A DNA stretch of 27,468 bases, taken from a virus. The DNA lies in the IMG/VR virus record IMGVR_UViG_3300025120_000425, positions 1 to 27,468 of that record, one strand, 5' to 3'. The notes beneath the pieces were generated by a model. It did no database searches. It was not told where the DNA came from and worked only from the letters and a program-made list of their open reading frames with translations. Position numbers and translations under genes: made by a program. Shown here in pieces: positions 15,101 to 24,124 of the stretch (position 1 is its first letter; each line of letters begins with the position of its first letter).

Positions 15101-16860
15101 CCTCACCTCAAGGAAATTTTGAAGCCAATAAGATATTAGCTAAAAAAAGAGGGGACAATCTTAAACAACATATTATTGATACTATAGGTGTAGATGAAAA
15201 AAGAATTACAGTTCTAAAAGCTGAAGCTATACAACAAAGTGGGTGTAAACAAGATAGTAGTAAAGATATTATAGAATGTAAAGAAGACAGAAAAGTAACA
15301 GTTAGTGTAGCATACGACTCTAAATTAGAGAAGGACGCTAATCCCAATCCTACAAAACGTGACCCTAATGAACCTGACCCTAAATTCACAATACCATTAT
15401 CTAGGTTTTATACTGAATGCAATTATTTTGAAAGTATAAAAGAAACTGACAACTTCGTTTATGCACAATTTAAAGATAAAATTAAAAACTTTCACCCAGC
15501 ATTTCACGCTATAACACCAGAAGGATTTAATTCAAGACTTACCTTCCTACAGCAATGTATGAGGCAAGGACCTACTAATGGTTCAGATAGTCCAGATAAT
15601 CTTGCTTTTGGTAAACCGCCAGTATGTATACTTAGATTAGGTGATTTTTATCATACTAAAATAATAATAGAAAGTTTAACTATTGACTATGAACCTATTG
15701 TTTGGGATTTAAATCCAGAAGGTATAGGAGTTCAACCAATGATAGCAAATATAAATATAAGTTTTGCATTTATCGGAGGGTCAAGTATGAAAGGACCTAT
15801 TAATAGATTACAAAACGCTATATCATTTAATTACTTTGCAAATACTGAATTATATGACCCAAGAGCTGAAAGAATAGTAGATGGTGAAATACAAGAAGGA
15901 AACTTCCCTTTCTCTAAAGACGTAACAGACCGATTAGCAGCAGAAAAGAAAGACCAAGAAGAAGTTTTAGCTTTTGAAAAGAAAAAGCTAGCTGAAGAGG
16001 AGGCTCAAAAAGCAAATATAAAAGAAGAAGAAGCTTTCTTAAAAGCACTTGCAAACGACCAAGAAATATTAAAAGCTATTAGTATTTCTGAGTATAACAA
16101 TCCATCTACTTTTGATACTGGTTCAGCGGCACCAGTATTGGATGATTCTGGTAAACAAATACCTTCTTTTGGTGATATACCTTTCTACTTAAGAATAGAA
16201 GTAACTAACAATGATAAAATAACAGATACAGGTCTACAGAGAGAATACTATGGGCAACTTTTCATTAAAAACGCACAAAATAATTCAAAAAGAACTATAG
16301 GCTTTCTTACAGCTAAACCTATAAACGATACCTCATTTTTAATTGAAAGTAGGTCATTTACTGAAGGTGATAATAAATCAAGTGAACCACCACTTACTAA
16401 AGAAGACCAAGAAGCTATATTTGAGATAGTCGCTCCACCAGACCTTCCTACAATACCAGCAACATTAGGTAGTTTTTATTTTGAAAATGGTGCTAATCGT
16501 CATTTTATAGAAAACGCAGAGTTACTAAATCCTTGTACAATTACCGTATTTGAAGATATTGGTAATTTAGAAATAGGTGGACAAACTGAAGGAACAAAAT
16601 CAACTGCTCAAGAAACTAGAGACGCTCTGACTAGAGCTGCAGGCGGCGCTACTGATGAAGAGAAAAAAGCTACGGCTTCTGAGTTAAATAAAAGAATGGC
16701 AGAATTAAGGGGTGATAATATGGTAAATATAAAACAGTCAACCAGACCTTGTCCAGGAGGTGAACATCAATTAGTATTAGAGTGGAAAGATAAACAAGGT
16801 TTCAAAACATCAAGTAGGGTAATTTATAATAAAGAAACTAATAATAAAATTTTTAATTAA
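12103..16860 (+). CDS. Large baseplate protein (1585 aa) with nested OmpA-like domain
   Basis: Residues 1-700 show no recognisable domain and are Asn/Ser/Gly-rich. Residues about 705-815 form a compact conserved-looking segment (RFMFSLENLAW, RIMWFPPYDIAINESVSASY, RGEPIYTYNNTERSGTLSWK). Residues about 990-1080 look like an OmpA-type peptidoglycan-binding domain: CRFTIKGYASPQGNFEANKI, LAKKRGDNLKQHII, IGVDEKRI and KVTVSVAY. Residues about 1095-1265 return to a beta-sandwich-like segment resembling tail-tube-fold adaptor proteins of contractile systems (PVCILRLGDFYHTKIIIESL, IANINISFAFIGGSS). A charged coiled coil covers about 1276-1320, followed by a beta-rich C-terminal part. It lies between the tape measure gene and a gp53-like gene, so a baseplate or tube-initiator role is likely. 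The exact equivalent in T4 is not clear. Confidence 0.65.
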   Translation: MPGSSPFTINNFSPDFRDALLNRNLLVDTVTNNSLSSWLDSINKIPSIGDGVGIIKGSEDIEIDGVLYRESNVIFSKINKDEYYTGIGIDYSSVDVDYGIVSTGPISSPTNDSDFWRDENTVFNIFNEGNPEYYGNSVIDYSNTNVVTNTDYINNSLFSAQNSPENDASFRRELNITQNQYKADIYEKVSLDLLPFEVDLALATLDLDPNTYSPSLEAYTLKSVPENGPFQGGNIRQFNTSKNMYLDVDKQTRVDLNTQPMATVQYKSYLDENGNLNFGDTGSVQLVDAIGSVLTGGGIGLDPNSGSIVPDFDVRSSLAGRLLTSAGALDDTRLGQISPQYLGMAIGNNIAFNLQEETLGRINTNPLSLAMGGSLIVPNNKITVKDGPLGFGADILERMTGAKIPVSLLPKEADIFSYDTKGYIGGGGNIQRANAILKNTGKGTVSYLLGNVKASINTNFTGNRQGYAPAFDGGGNDKISDSEAKLYALYDGEKSGFVKDILSQTKENTPVPQSSYDLEGMVRNSGFNQGPATIFNHHVETIDNTPPLFSKFTWSDKLYNKLARISDTALNGTDFTEPKTILFKTQELFNSGKMRTLVSGKGVKANIPVGELDEITSTYEIAGQRYMSKGSAVFKNGGRDLNKDSTPDNMFARAWSTVDAYNSYDDLQKHSALSPDGRVDRNLNIESSVLRDPGVVQIGPYKGEKIKRFMFSLENLAWSDSLTKLMPCEKGPGDPLTGRSGRIMWFPPYDIAINESVSASYDRTNFIGRGEPIYTYNNTERSGTLSWKIVVDHPNYINFFRDGTDMDYASFFAGAMSVEEIRNRVLSDEEKDKYEIAEANKDINGVPKQVKPKFEFNIYYPNDNSEVPYYDSSVIVTGSNINSYESGRDYDGNFIDYGQHPSGIVYDTVEVDGVINATTGFTTVYGMKTTTRDGGKTDIDNTNFGLNGTSNSIKLSMSDIEELDGWYGFEDLRTGDDLDNYFISKEGNCRYCRFTIKGYASPQGNFEANKILAKKRGDNLKQHIIDTIGVDEKRITVLKAEAIQQSGCKQDSSKDIIECKEDRKVTVSVAYDSKLEKDANPNPTKRDPNEPDPKFTIPLSRFYTECNYFESIKETDNFVYAQFKDKIKNFHPAFHAITPEGFNSRLTFLQQCMRQGPTNGSDSPDNLAFGKPPVCILRLGDFYHTKIIIESLTIDYEPIVWDLNPEGIGVQPMIANINISFAFIGGSSMKGPINRLQNAISFNYFANTELYDPRAERIVDGEIQEGNFPFSKDVTDRLAAEKKDQEEVLAFEKKKLAEEEAQKANIKEEEAFLKALANDQEILKAISISEYNNPSTFDTGSAAPVLDDSGKQIPSFGDIPFYLRIEVTNNDKITDTGLQREYYGQLFIKNAQNNSKRTIGFLTAKPINDTSFLIESRSFTEGDNKSSEPPLTKEDQEAIFEIVAPPDLPTIPATLGSFYFENGANRHFIENAELLNPCTITVFEDIGNLEIGGQTEGTKSTAQETRDALTRAAGGATDEEKKATASELNKRMAELRGDNMVNIKQSTRPCPGGEHQLVLEWKDKQGFKTSSRVIYNKETNNKIFN

Positions 16861-16871
16861 TAAAATAAATT

Positions 16872-17195
16872 ATGGCTCAATATTTTGATAGGTATTCAGA
16901 ATTTAAAAGTGATGGTTCTATGAAGCCAATTCCAGGTATTAAAATACCATTAAGGAATACAGATAAAAATATTCTTTATAAACTTGGTGAAACAAGACTT
17001 GACATTGTCAGTCAAAAGTACTATAATAACCCATATTGTGGGTGGTTAATACTACTAGCTAATCCACAATACGGTGGATTGGAATTTAGTATAAAAAATA
17101 GAGAAATACTAGTAATTCCATACCCACTTAACTCAGGATTAGACAGGTATTTAAATGCGGTAGAAATTTATAGAAAACTTTATGGCGAAGAATAA
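16872..17195 (+). CDS. Baseplate wedge protein, T4 gp53-like with LysM-type fold
   Basis: The 107-residue protein carries the segment LYKLGETRLDIVSQKYYNNP followed by WLILLANPQYGGLEF and REILVIPYPL. This is the LysM-like pattern of gp53-type wedge proteins and of short tail proteins that join baseplate parts: a strand, a helix reaching a Tyr-rich turn, a helix with LLANP, and a closing strand with VIPYP. T4 gp53 is longer (about 196 aa), so this would be a minimal version. The start is in AATTATGG, 11 nt after the upstream stop. Its end overlaps the following gene by 14 nt, a sign of translational coupling within the baseplate operon. Confidence 0.75.
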   Translation: MAQYFDRYSEFKSDGSMKPIPGIKIPLRNTDKNILYKLGETRLDIVSQKYYNNPYCGWLILLANPQYGGLEFSIKNREILVIPYPLNSGLDRYLNAVEIYRKLYGEE

Positions 17196-20100
17196 AAAAA
17201 TATTAACGGATGATGAGAATAGGTTAATCTACATAGAACCTAATTGTTCAGATAGAGGCATCCCAAATACTGAAGACTTTTCTATATCTGTAAAATTAAC
17301 AAGTATAAAAAAGAGTAGAACCACTTTAATTAATGGGGACGTATCAAGTACAGCAGGCTCATCAAAACCAATAGGGTTTATAGACGGTACCAATATAGGT
17401 GGTGAAAGAAGGTCTTTAACCACTAACTACACTGAAATAGGTACAAATTTTTTTACTGAAAATAAATTTGGTGAAAAAGAAAATGATTTAGAAACTCTAG
17501 GTATAGAGTCAATAGATATCACCTTTGATACTGCTTATACTCCTGTTATAAAAATAAAATTCATAGACATAAGAGGTAACGCTTTATTATCAAAGGGTAA
17601 TGATTCAAGGTATAAAATGTTTTTTGACTTACCATTTCCTATATTTGATTTAACGGTAAAAGGTTTTTATGGTAAAGCGGTAAAATACTGTTTACATTTA
17701 ACTAGATGGAATGCATCATTTAATTCTGGTACTGGTAATTTTGAAATAGATACTGAGTTTATAGGTTACACATATGCTTTATTAACTGATTGCTTATTAG
17801 GGTATATGAGAGCTACTGTTTTTACAAAAATAGGGGCTACCAAACTACAGGAATATCAAAATATGCCATTATTAGATGAAAATAACAAACCTATTAAACG
17901 TGATGGTAAATTAGTTAAAAAGTATCCTCAACTAACATCTATTGAAGATTTTTTAGACTATATTAAAAAAATAAGTGATGAATTTGGTAAAATAAAAACC
18001 AATGATGATAATATAAAACAACTTAATATTTTAACAAATTTAAGTAGTTCACTTACCGCAATTGAAAATAGAATAACTGATTTAAAAAAAGGAAGTATAG
18101 GTGGTGATGAACGTGATAAATTTGATGGTTTAGAATCAAAATTAGCTTTATTAAAAAAATCCCCTGATTATAATAATTTAAATGGTTCTAATAGTAGAGA
18201 AAAAATTGATGATAGAATAAAAAAATATAAAGAAAATCAAAAAAACTTTATTAGTTCTATTAATAAAGACATAGAAGTAGATTCATTAAAAATAAAGATA
18301 GATGAAATACAAAAAATAGTTATATATCCTGTTAACTACATAGTTAAAGATACCAAACTCATCGAAGTTTTACATGGTGGTGCTATGGAAAAATCTTATG
18401 AAGAGTCTTTAGAAAAAACAATAAAGGATGGATACAATACAAACAATACAGAAGATTTATATCTATTTGATTTTAAAGAATCTTATGGTGAAATAGAAAG
18501 AGTCAGGAGTGAAATAAGAAAAAGAAAAGAATTACTAGAAGACAACCTAACTAGTATCTTAAAAAGTAAAGTAGATACTCTTACATTTAAGCCAACTATA
18601 AGAAACATAGTTAATATACTATGTATTCATGCTCAAATATTCTTAGAAACTCTAAGAGAGGTATCTAAAGAAGCTGAAAAAAGTCAAACTAGAAAAACAG
18701 CTATTAAAAAGCTACCTGAGTTTAATAAAAACGAAAATAAAGACAAGCAAATATACCCATGGCCAGAATACAGAAAAGTTAAAAATGGAACTCTTGTTGA
18801 AACATGGATTGGTTCAGATTTACCAGAAGGACAATATGAAAACGTAAATGAGGTTATGTTTGTAGAAGAACTACTAACCAACCTAATGAAAATAGCTAAA
18901 GAAGACGAGTTAAGAGAATTAGCTGGGTCTACTAACATATCTGATTTTTTCCCTGTATCACCAGCTGAAGCTAGAATACCATTTAACGGGGAAGATGATA
19001 GTTTAATTTTAAATAATCCATACAATGAAGCTTTAAAATCAGAAAGAAGTTCAGGTACAGTTCAAGAAGCTATTAGATGTTTATTATTTAGAACTTTTAC
19101 TTATTTAGGTGTTACTAATAGACTAATTGGTAAAAGACAAATAAGTATTATGGGTAAACTTGAAGCTGATAATTTACTTAGTGTTTTAGAAAAAGATTTT
19201 GACACAATACCAAAAGATAACTTTATTAGAGGAATTAGAGACCTAGCAAGCGGAACAAAAGGAATTCCTGGAGCTGTTGAAGAAATAACTGAATTGTGGT
19301 CAAATTCAAATGGTGAAGGATATACAGGAACAACAATTGAAGGTGTATCACATCCAGAAGATAGTGATGGTAGAATGTTTTATAAAGACGTCTCTATATC
19401 TAAAGAATCTTTCGGGCTTAAAGATATTTATGTTTACAAATATATACGACAAGATAATGGTACTGGCAAAGGTGTTGTAAATGACGGTGTAAGAACTATA
19501 AAAAATAATAAAATCCAGGGTAATTCTCTTCCCGCTAAAAAAGCTGTACAATATATACCTATAAGTGGAGGATTTGATGGTAAAGACTTTTACAAAGATA
19601 CTGTACCTCCAGGTACTTTTTCTACTGTTCCAAACACACGTATTTTTAAGTCTAAAGCCGAGCTAGTAGAGTTGTCAAAAGAATTAATATTTACTAGTAC
19701 CAACTATGTTTTAGGTAATTCGACAATAAACAACATGATTAAAAAAGAAGATGACGGCGCCTTACTTTTTAAAATATTAGCTGATGATGATGGAATACCT
19801 ATAGCTGGGTCTCCCACAATAGCTGAGTCATCAGCACTTGATGAGTATAAAAAAACGATTTCTGAAAGTAGTAATGAAATTAGACTATTAGAAGAAGAAG
19901 TCTTAAGAGCAAATAATATATATTTTTCTGATTCTTTTAGTCAACAAGCAACAATTGAGGGTGACGCATTAGATATGTATAATAGTATTTATAAAACTCT
20001 AGAAATAGATAAAATATATTATACAAAAAACGAACAAAAGGGGCAAGCTAAAGCCGCTGAAGACACTGTATTAAAAGCTTATTTTTATGGTGCGAACGAC

Positions 20101-23100
20101 GATAATATAATAGGGGTTAAAAGTGATTGGGTGACTTACGTTAATCCTACAGCATTAGAAGAATGGTGTGGAGGTACATTTTTAGCTAAAAAAAGATTGA
20201 TAAATTCGAATGATATTAATGTAAGTAGTGGAACTATAACAAAAAAAGAATTTAATACTGCAATGAAACCTTATACATTTGACACTTTACAATGGGTATA
20301 TGATACTTTAAAGTTATCAGATAAAGAAGATTCAGACTACCAGGCAGTAACCAATGATATAAAATTTGGCTCTAAAACGTTAACCGAACAAGGGACAGAT
20401 GAAAAATATATATTTAAAAACAAACGTAAAGACGTAGAATCTAAACTTTTTAGTCCCTTATCTCCATATTTTGCAGCTGAAACACTTGTTGATGGGTTGT
20501 TAAACGGAAAGGTTAAAGGAACTACGGATGCTTCACAATATCAAACTAGAGAAGTAATTGGGCAGTTAGCAAACGGAAAATGTGGTATAGATGAAGTGTA
20601 TGTGCCATTCGTGGACATGAGTTTTAGTAATTTAGAAGACAATGATACTGGTTTGCGATATGATAACGCTGGAAATAAATCACCTTTAGTTGGTGATAAC
20701 TTTCCTTTCGCTCATTCATTTAGTTTATTTGGTAGTTTATTTTATTATAGTCAAGAAACAGATGAAGCGAAAGCCTTTTTATTCTTACACACAATATCAT
20801 GGGAAGGGGTTATAGGTGATGTATTAGACTCTGGTGAGGAAAGTAAGATAGTCACATCCATAATAGGGGGTGATTCACCAGATGTCAGTTTATTTGATTT
20901 ATGGGATAATAAAGGTAAAAGCTTTCAAAATGATGATACTACTTTTATTCTAAAGGGAGTATATGGTAGTAATGGTTCATTTACAAAAGCACCTAAATTA
21001 TGGTGTGCATTTATAGGTGCTTTATTATATAGATTTGACAAATCAAGAACCGCAAAGCCAGGTGGAGGCACCACTTATATTGGTGATATAATTAAATGGA
21101 ACTCAGCAGGTAAAGACCCACATGCAACAGATGGGACTACCCCCAGTCACAGGCAATTAATATTACCTTACCAAACTAAACAAAGTTACATTCCAAAAAC
21201 GCATGAATATCTAAGATACAATGATGACGAGCAAAGTGGTGCGGGATTAGCTTTGTTAATGGACCTTGATAGAGATTTCAGTGGGGGGTTTTCTAGTTTT
21301 AATCAAGACAAAAAAAGTTATGCCCAAGTTGATAATGTAATTTTAAATCTACCCAAGCAAGTAAGAGAAGAATTTAAAAGAATTTTCATTAGTTTTGTTA
21401 ATAATGATTTTGAAACCATACAAAGAAATTATGAATTATTCAGTAGTGCAGAAGACTTAAAAACTAAGCATAAAGCTTGTACTGAAAGAATTGTAACTGC
21501 TGAATTTTTGAAGGTAAATGGAAAAAATCTTTATAACGCCACGTCTTCATCTGTATCTTTAAAAATATTTGATAGTGATTTAACGGGAACCGCTAAGAGA
21601 TTTGAATTGGTTAGCTCCGCTATTTCTAATGGTGTAAAAGCAATTAAAATATCTGACCTTAAGTTCGTATTGAAAGAAGAAAAAGCACCACTTATAGGTG
21701 TCTATCATATAGCTAAAGAAGGTAAAAACGCTAAAGGAGCTAACTTTTTAGAAGTTTTTGAAAATTATGAAAATATATCACCAATACCAGATATAGTATA
21801 TTCATCAAGTGATGATAATGTAGCAGACATTGGTGAAAAAATGAATTTTTATACCAAAAAAAAGATAACAAATAATGCCCAAGATGAAGACGGACACCAA
21901 GGCGCAGATGAAATATTTCAATTTGACCTAACACTATCTGCCAACGGTGGAGCACAGAAGCATTTAAGTAGTCTATTCGCTCAGTATTACGATGTAATGA
22001 ACGCAGCACCTAGAATATTTAGACCAACTGAAGGAGACTCTAAAGGTAATTATACTGGAGAGATAACATGTGCTAAAGAAGATTTTGACAGGGTACTTAC
22101 TAATTTCTTTAAAAGATTTTTAGAGCTAACAAAGGATAAAAGTAAAGATAAAAACGATAGAATACAACAAAAAATATTTAATAATGTGGATGACGATATT
22201 ATTAAATTAAATATCTACAGAACGTTGTCATCTATAAATGACAAATGGCTTGGTGGTGAAACAAAAAACCTAACATGTACTAACATAGACAAAATAGCTG
22301 AAAGTTTTAGATTTTTAGATGCTGGATTCTTAGACATAGGTGATAAATTTTTAATTAACCCATTAAGTGTGCAACAAAAAATGGTAAGTAATTACAATCA
22401 AAGTTTTTTTGACTTAGTCAATACAATACTTCTTGAAAATAATTTTAACTTCATAGCGTTACCCTCATTTATAGACTTTACTACTGCGAAAAAAATGAAA
22501 GAAGATGTTTTTACCCCTTATGCTTGGAGTGAAGAGATTTCAGATACATCAGCAGGTGCAGCATTTGTTTGCGTATATGTCGGTCAAAAGTCATCTAACT
22601 TAAATTTAAATGACCCAGAACATAAAGATGATGGTTTTTCTATAATAAGTGATGGTAACTGTGATGACGAAACTGAAACATTAGCAAATCCTTTGTCACT
22701 ACCAGATGTGTTTAAAAACGAAGGTAAAGAAAAAGGATATAAAATACCATACTTTTTAGTCAGTTATGGTAAGGGAAATCAAAGTATTTTTAAAGATGTA
22801 AAACTAGACCAAAGAGAGTTTACGGAGACTGCTGAATCTTTAGAATCGATTAGTGATATATCTGATACTGGTGATAAAACTAGTCCTTCATATAAGGGTC
22901 AAAATTTATTTAATGTTTATCAAAAAAGAGCATATTCTGCTGAGGTTGAAATGATGGGTAACGTTACAATACAACCTATGATGTATTTTCAATTAAACAA
23001 TATACCAATGTTCAAGGGTGCTTATTTAATTCACAATACAACACATAGTATAACGGCTCACAACATGAAAACAACATTTAAAGGGTCTAGAATAAAAAAA

Positions 23101-23262
23101 GTAAAAACACCTTTAATTACAGAGGTTCAATTATTTCAAAGTTTAATAGGCTCGGTAACAGACGGTGGTAAAGCTGACACCATAAGTAATAAGAAGATAA
23201 AAATTACTAGCCCACTAACCCCACCCGATACTGTTAAAAGTAAGGTTATAAAAATTGGTTAA
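17182..23262 (+). CDS. Giant putative baseplate hub protein (2026 aa)
   Basis: The N-terminal 60-250 region has a compact beta-rich pattern: GIESIDITFDTAYTPVIKIK near residue 106 and DLPFPIFDLTVKGFYGKAVK near 148. The extreme C-terminus (about 1905-1985) has YQKRAYSAEVEMMGNVTIQP, YFQLNNIPMFKGAYLIHNTT and HSITAHNMKTTFKGSR. That pattern resembles the C-terminal part of gp27/gpD-type hub proteins that form the baseplate ring above the spike. The roughly 1650 residues between contain helical stretches (about 255-520) and segments I cannot assign. No transmembrane or signal sequence is seen. It overlaps the gp53-like gene by 14 nt and is followed after 22 nt by the amidase gene, as hub and cell-wall hydrolase often are. 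The hub call is inference from C-terminal pattern and position. Confidence 0.55.
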   Translation: MAKNKKILTDDENRLIYIEPNCSDRGIPNTEDFSISVKLTSIKKSRTTLINGDVSSTAGSSKPIGFIDGTNIGGERRSLTTNYTEIGTNFFTENKFGEKENDLETLGIESIDITFDTAYTPVIKIKFIDIRGNALLSKGNDSRYKMFFDLPFPIFDLTVKGFYGKAVKYCLHLTRWNASFNSGTGNFEIDTEFIGYTYALLTDCLLGYMRATVFTKIGATKLQEYQNMPLLDENNKPIKRDGKLVKKYPQLTSIEDFLDYIKKISDEFGKIKTNDDNIKQLNILTNLSSSLTAIENRITDLKKGSIGGDERDKFDGLESKLALLKKSPDYNNLNGSNSREKIDDRIKKYKENQKNFISSINKDIEVDSLKIKIDEIQKIVIYPVNYIVKDTKLIEVLHGGAMEKSYEESLEKTIKDGYNTNNTEDLYLFDFKESYGEIERVRSEIRKRKELLEDNLTSILKSKVDTLTFKPTIRNIVNILCIHAQIFLETLREVSKEAEKSQTRKTAIKKLPEFNKNENKDKQIYPWPEYRKVKNGTLVETWIGSDLPEGQYENVNEVMFVEELLTNLMKIAKEDELRELAGSTNISDFFPVSPAEARIPFNGEDDSLILNNPYNEALKSERSSGTVQEAIRCLLFRTFTYLGVTNRLIGKRQISIMGKLEADNLLSVLEKDFDTIPKDNFIRGIRDLASGTKGIPGAVEEITELWSNSNGEGYTGTTIEGVSHPEDSDGRMFYKDVSISKESFGLKDIYVYKYIRQDNGTGKGVVNDGVRTIKNNKIQGNSLPAKKAVQYIPISGGFDGKDFYKDTVPPGTFSTVPNTRIFKSKAELVELSKELIFTSTNYVLGNSTINNMIKKEDDGALLFKILADDDGIPIAGSPTIAESSALDEYKKTISESSNEIRLLEEEVLRANNIYFSDSFSQQATIEGDALDMYNSIYKTLEIDKIYYTKNEQKGQAKAAEDTVLKAYFYGANDDNIIGVKSDWVTYVNPTALEEWCGGTFLAKKRLINSNDINVSSGTITKKEFNTAMKPYTFDTLQWVYDTLKLSDKEDSDYQAVTNDIKFGSKTLTEQGTDEKYIFKNKRKDVESKLFSPLSPYFAAETLVDGLLNGKVKGTTDASQYQTREVIGQLANGKCGIDEVYVPFVDMSFSNLEDNDTGLRYDNAGNKSPLVGDNFPFAHSFSLFGSLFYYSQETDEAKAFLFLHTISWEGVIGDVLDSGEESKIVTSIIGGDSPDVSLFDLWDNKGKSFQNDDTTFILKGVYGSNGSFTKAPKLWCAFIGALLYRFDKSRTAKPGGGTTYIGDIIKWNSAGKDPHATDGTTPSHRQLILPYQTKQSYIPKTHEYLRYNDDEQSGAGLALLMDLDRDFSGGFSSFNQDKKSYAQVDNVILNLPKQVREEFKRIFISFVNNDFETIQRNYELFSSAEDLKTKHKACTERIVTAEFLKVNGKNLYNATSSSVSLKIFDSDLTGTAKRFELVSSAISNGVKAIKISDLKFVLKEEKAPLIGVYHIAKEGKNAKGANFLEVFENYENISPIPDIVYSSSDDNVADIGEKMNFYTKKKITNNAQDEDGHQGADEIFQFDLTLSANGGAQKHLSSLFAQYYDVMNAAPRIFRPTEGDSKGNYTGEITCAKEDFDRVLTNFFKRFLELTKDKSKDKNDRIQQKIFNNVDDDIIKLNIYRTLSSINDKWLGGETKNLTCTNIDKIAESFRFLDAGFLDIGDKFLINPLSVQQKMVSNYNQSFFDLVNTILLENNFNFIALPSFIDFTTAKKMKEDVFTPYAWSEEISDTSAGAAFVCVYVGQKSSNLNLNDPEHKDDGFSIISDGNCDDETETLANPLSLPDVFKNEGKEKGYKIPYFLVSYGKGNQSIFKDVKLDQREFTETAESLESISDISDTGDKTSPSYKGQNLFNVYQKRAYSAEVEMMGNVTIQPMMYFQLNNIPMFKGAYLIHNTTHSITAHNMKTTFKGSRIKKVKTPLITEVQLFQSLIGSVTDGGKADTISNKKIKITSPLTPPDTVKSKVIKIG

Positions 23263-23284
23263 TAATGAATAAAAATATATAATT

Positions 23285-24076
23285 ATGGCAAAAGAAAAAG
23301 AAATAAAACATTTAACCGAAGAAGAGTTTTCCCATTTAACAGCACCTAAATTAAAATCTGGGGTAAATAGAAGTATAGATAAAATTGATACTATAGTATT
23401 ACACTGGACTGGCTCATCCAGCTTCGGTGTTGCAATAAATGCATTAGAAACAAAGGGGTCTGCTTATCATTTTATTATAGATAACGATGGCTCTGCTGGC
23501 GGTGTTGGCAAAGTAATACAATTAATCGACGTAAGAAGAAGGGCAGGTCACGCTGGAGCAAGTTACGGACCAAACGGAATCGGTGTTAACGGGTACAGTA
23601 TAGGAATATCATTTCAAACTAGAGGCTTAGATAAGGACGTACCTGGTTCAACAAAAATAAAAGATGAAGCGTACAATTCATTACTTAAACTACTTAAAGA
23701 GTTGTTTGAAATTTGTCCAAAATTAAAATATATAACAGGTCATCATTGGGTTGCACCAAGACACAGGGTTGACCCATACACATTTCCATTTGAAAAATTA
23801 ATGCGTGAATCATTTATAAAAGACCGAAAAATGGAACTATGGAAAACGGGGTACCCTCCATTCCCAAATGGTCTTTTAGATTGTGAATGTATTGATAAAG
23901 CACCATTAAATAACGGTCAAGAATATTGTAAAACATCAAAAGGAGATTGTTATGGTAAAATGACCAAAAGAGGGAATTACGGGCGTGAAAGAAAGTTCAA
24001 CGAAAGAGAATTATTTTCAACTAGAGGGGCATTTAATGCTTCTAACCTTGACTTTATTCAAGACACAGGTACTTAA
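23285..24076 (+). CDS. N-acetylmuramoyl-L-alanine amidase (Amidase_2 family), probably tail-associated
   Basis: It cleaves the bond between N-acetylmuramic acid and L-alanine in peptidoglycan. The Amidase_2/PGRP domain spans about residues 30-175: IVLHWTGS with His40, GSAYHFIIDNDG, RRAGHAG with His89, and TGHHWVAPRHRVDPY with His153 and Asp163. His40, His153 and Asp163 have the spacing expected for the zinc ligands. The usual catalytic Lys two residues before the Asp is Arg161 here. The C-terminal 90 residues contain a cysteine cluster (CECIDKAP, EYCKTSKGDCYGK), which may bind metal or form disulfides. There is no signal peptide. Its place directly after the hub gene suggests a tail-tip lysin that opens the wall at infection, but an endolysin role at lysis cannot be excluded. 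Confidence 0.88.
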   Translation: MAKEKEIKHLTEEEFSHLTAPKLKSGVNRSIDKIDTIVLHWTGSSSFGVAINALETKGSAYHFIIDNDGSAGGVGKVIQLIDVRRRAGHAGASYGPNGIGVNGYSIGISFQTRGLDKDVPGSTKIKDEAYNSLLKLLKELFEICPKLKYITGHHWVAPRHRVDPYTFPFEKLMRESFIKDRKMELWKTGYPPFPNGLLDCECIDKAPLNNGQEYCKTSKGDCYGKMTKRGNYGRERKFNERELFSTRGAFNASNLDFIQDTGT

Positions 24077-24090
24077 TAATATTTAAAATT

Positions 24091-24120
24091 TTGTTTTTAA
24101 AAAATTTATTAGTATTTTTA
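24091..24120 (+). promoter_or_regulatory. Possible host-type promoter, one mismatch (TTG-N19-TATTTTTA)
   Basis: TTG (24091-24093) and TATTTTTA (24113-24120) are 19 nt apart in the 48-bp gap after the amidase gene. The last base of the -7 box differs from TAnnTTTG. The box ends 4 nt before the next ATG, so transcription would start at the start codon. Confidence 0.25.
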
Positions 24121-24124
24121 CATT

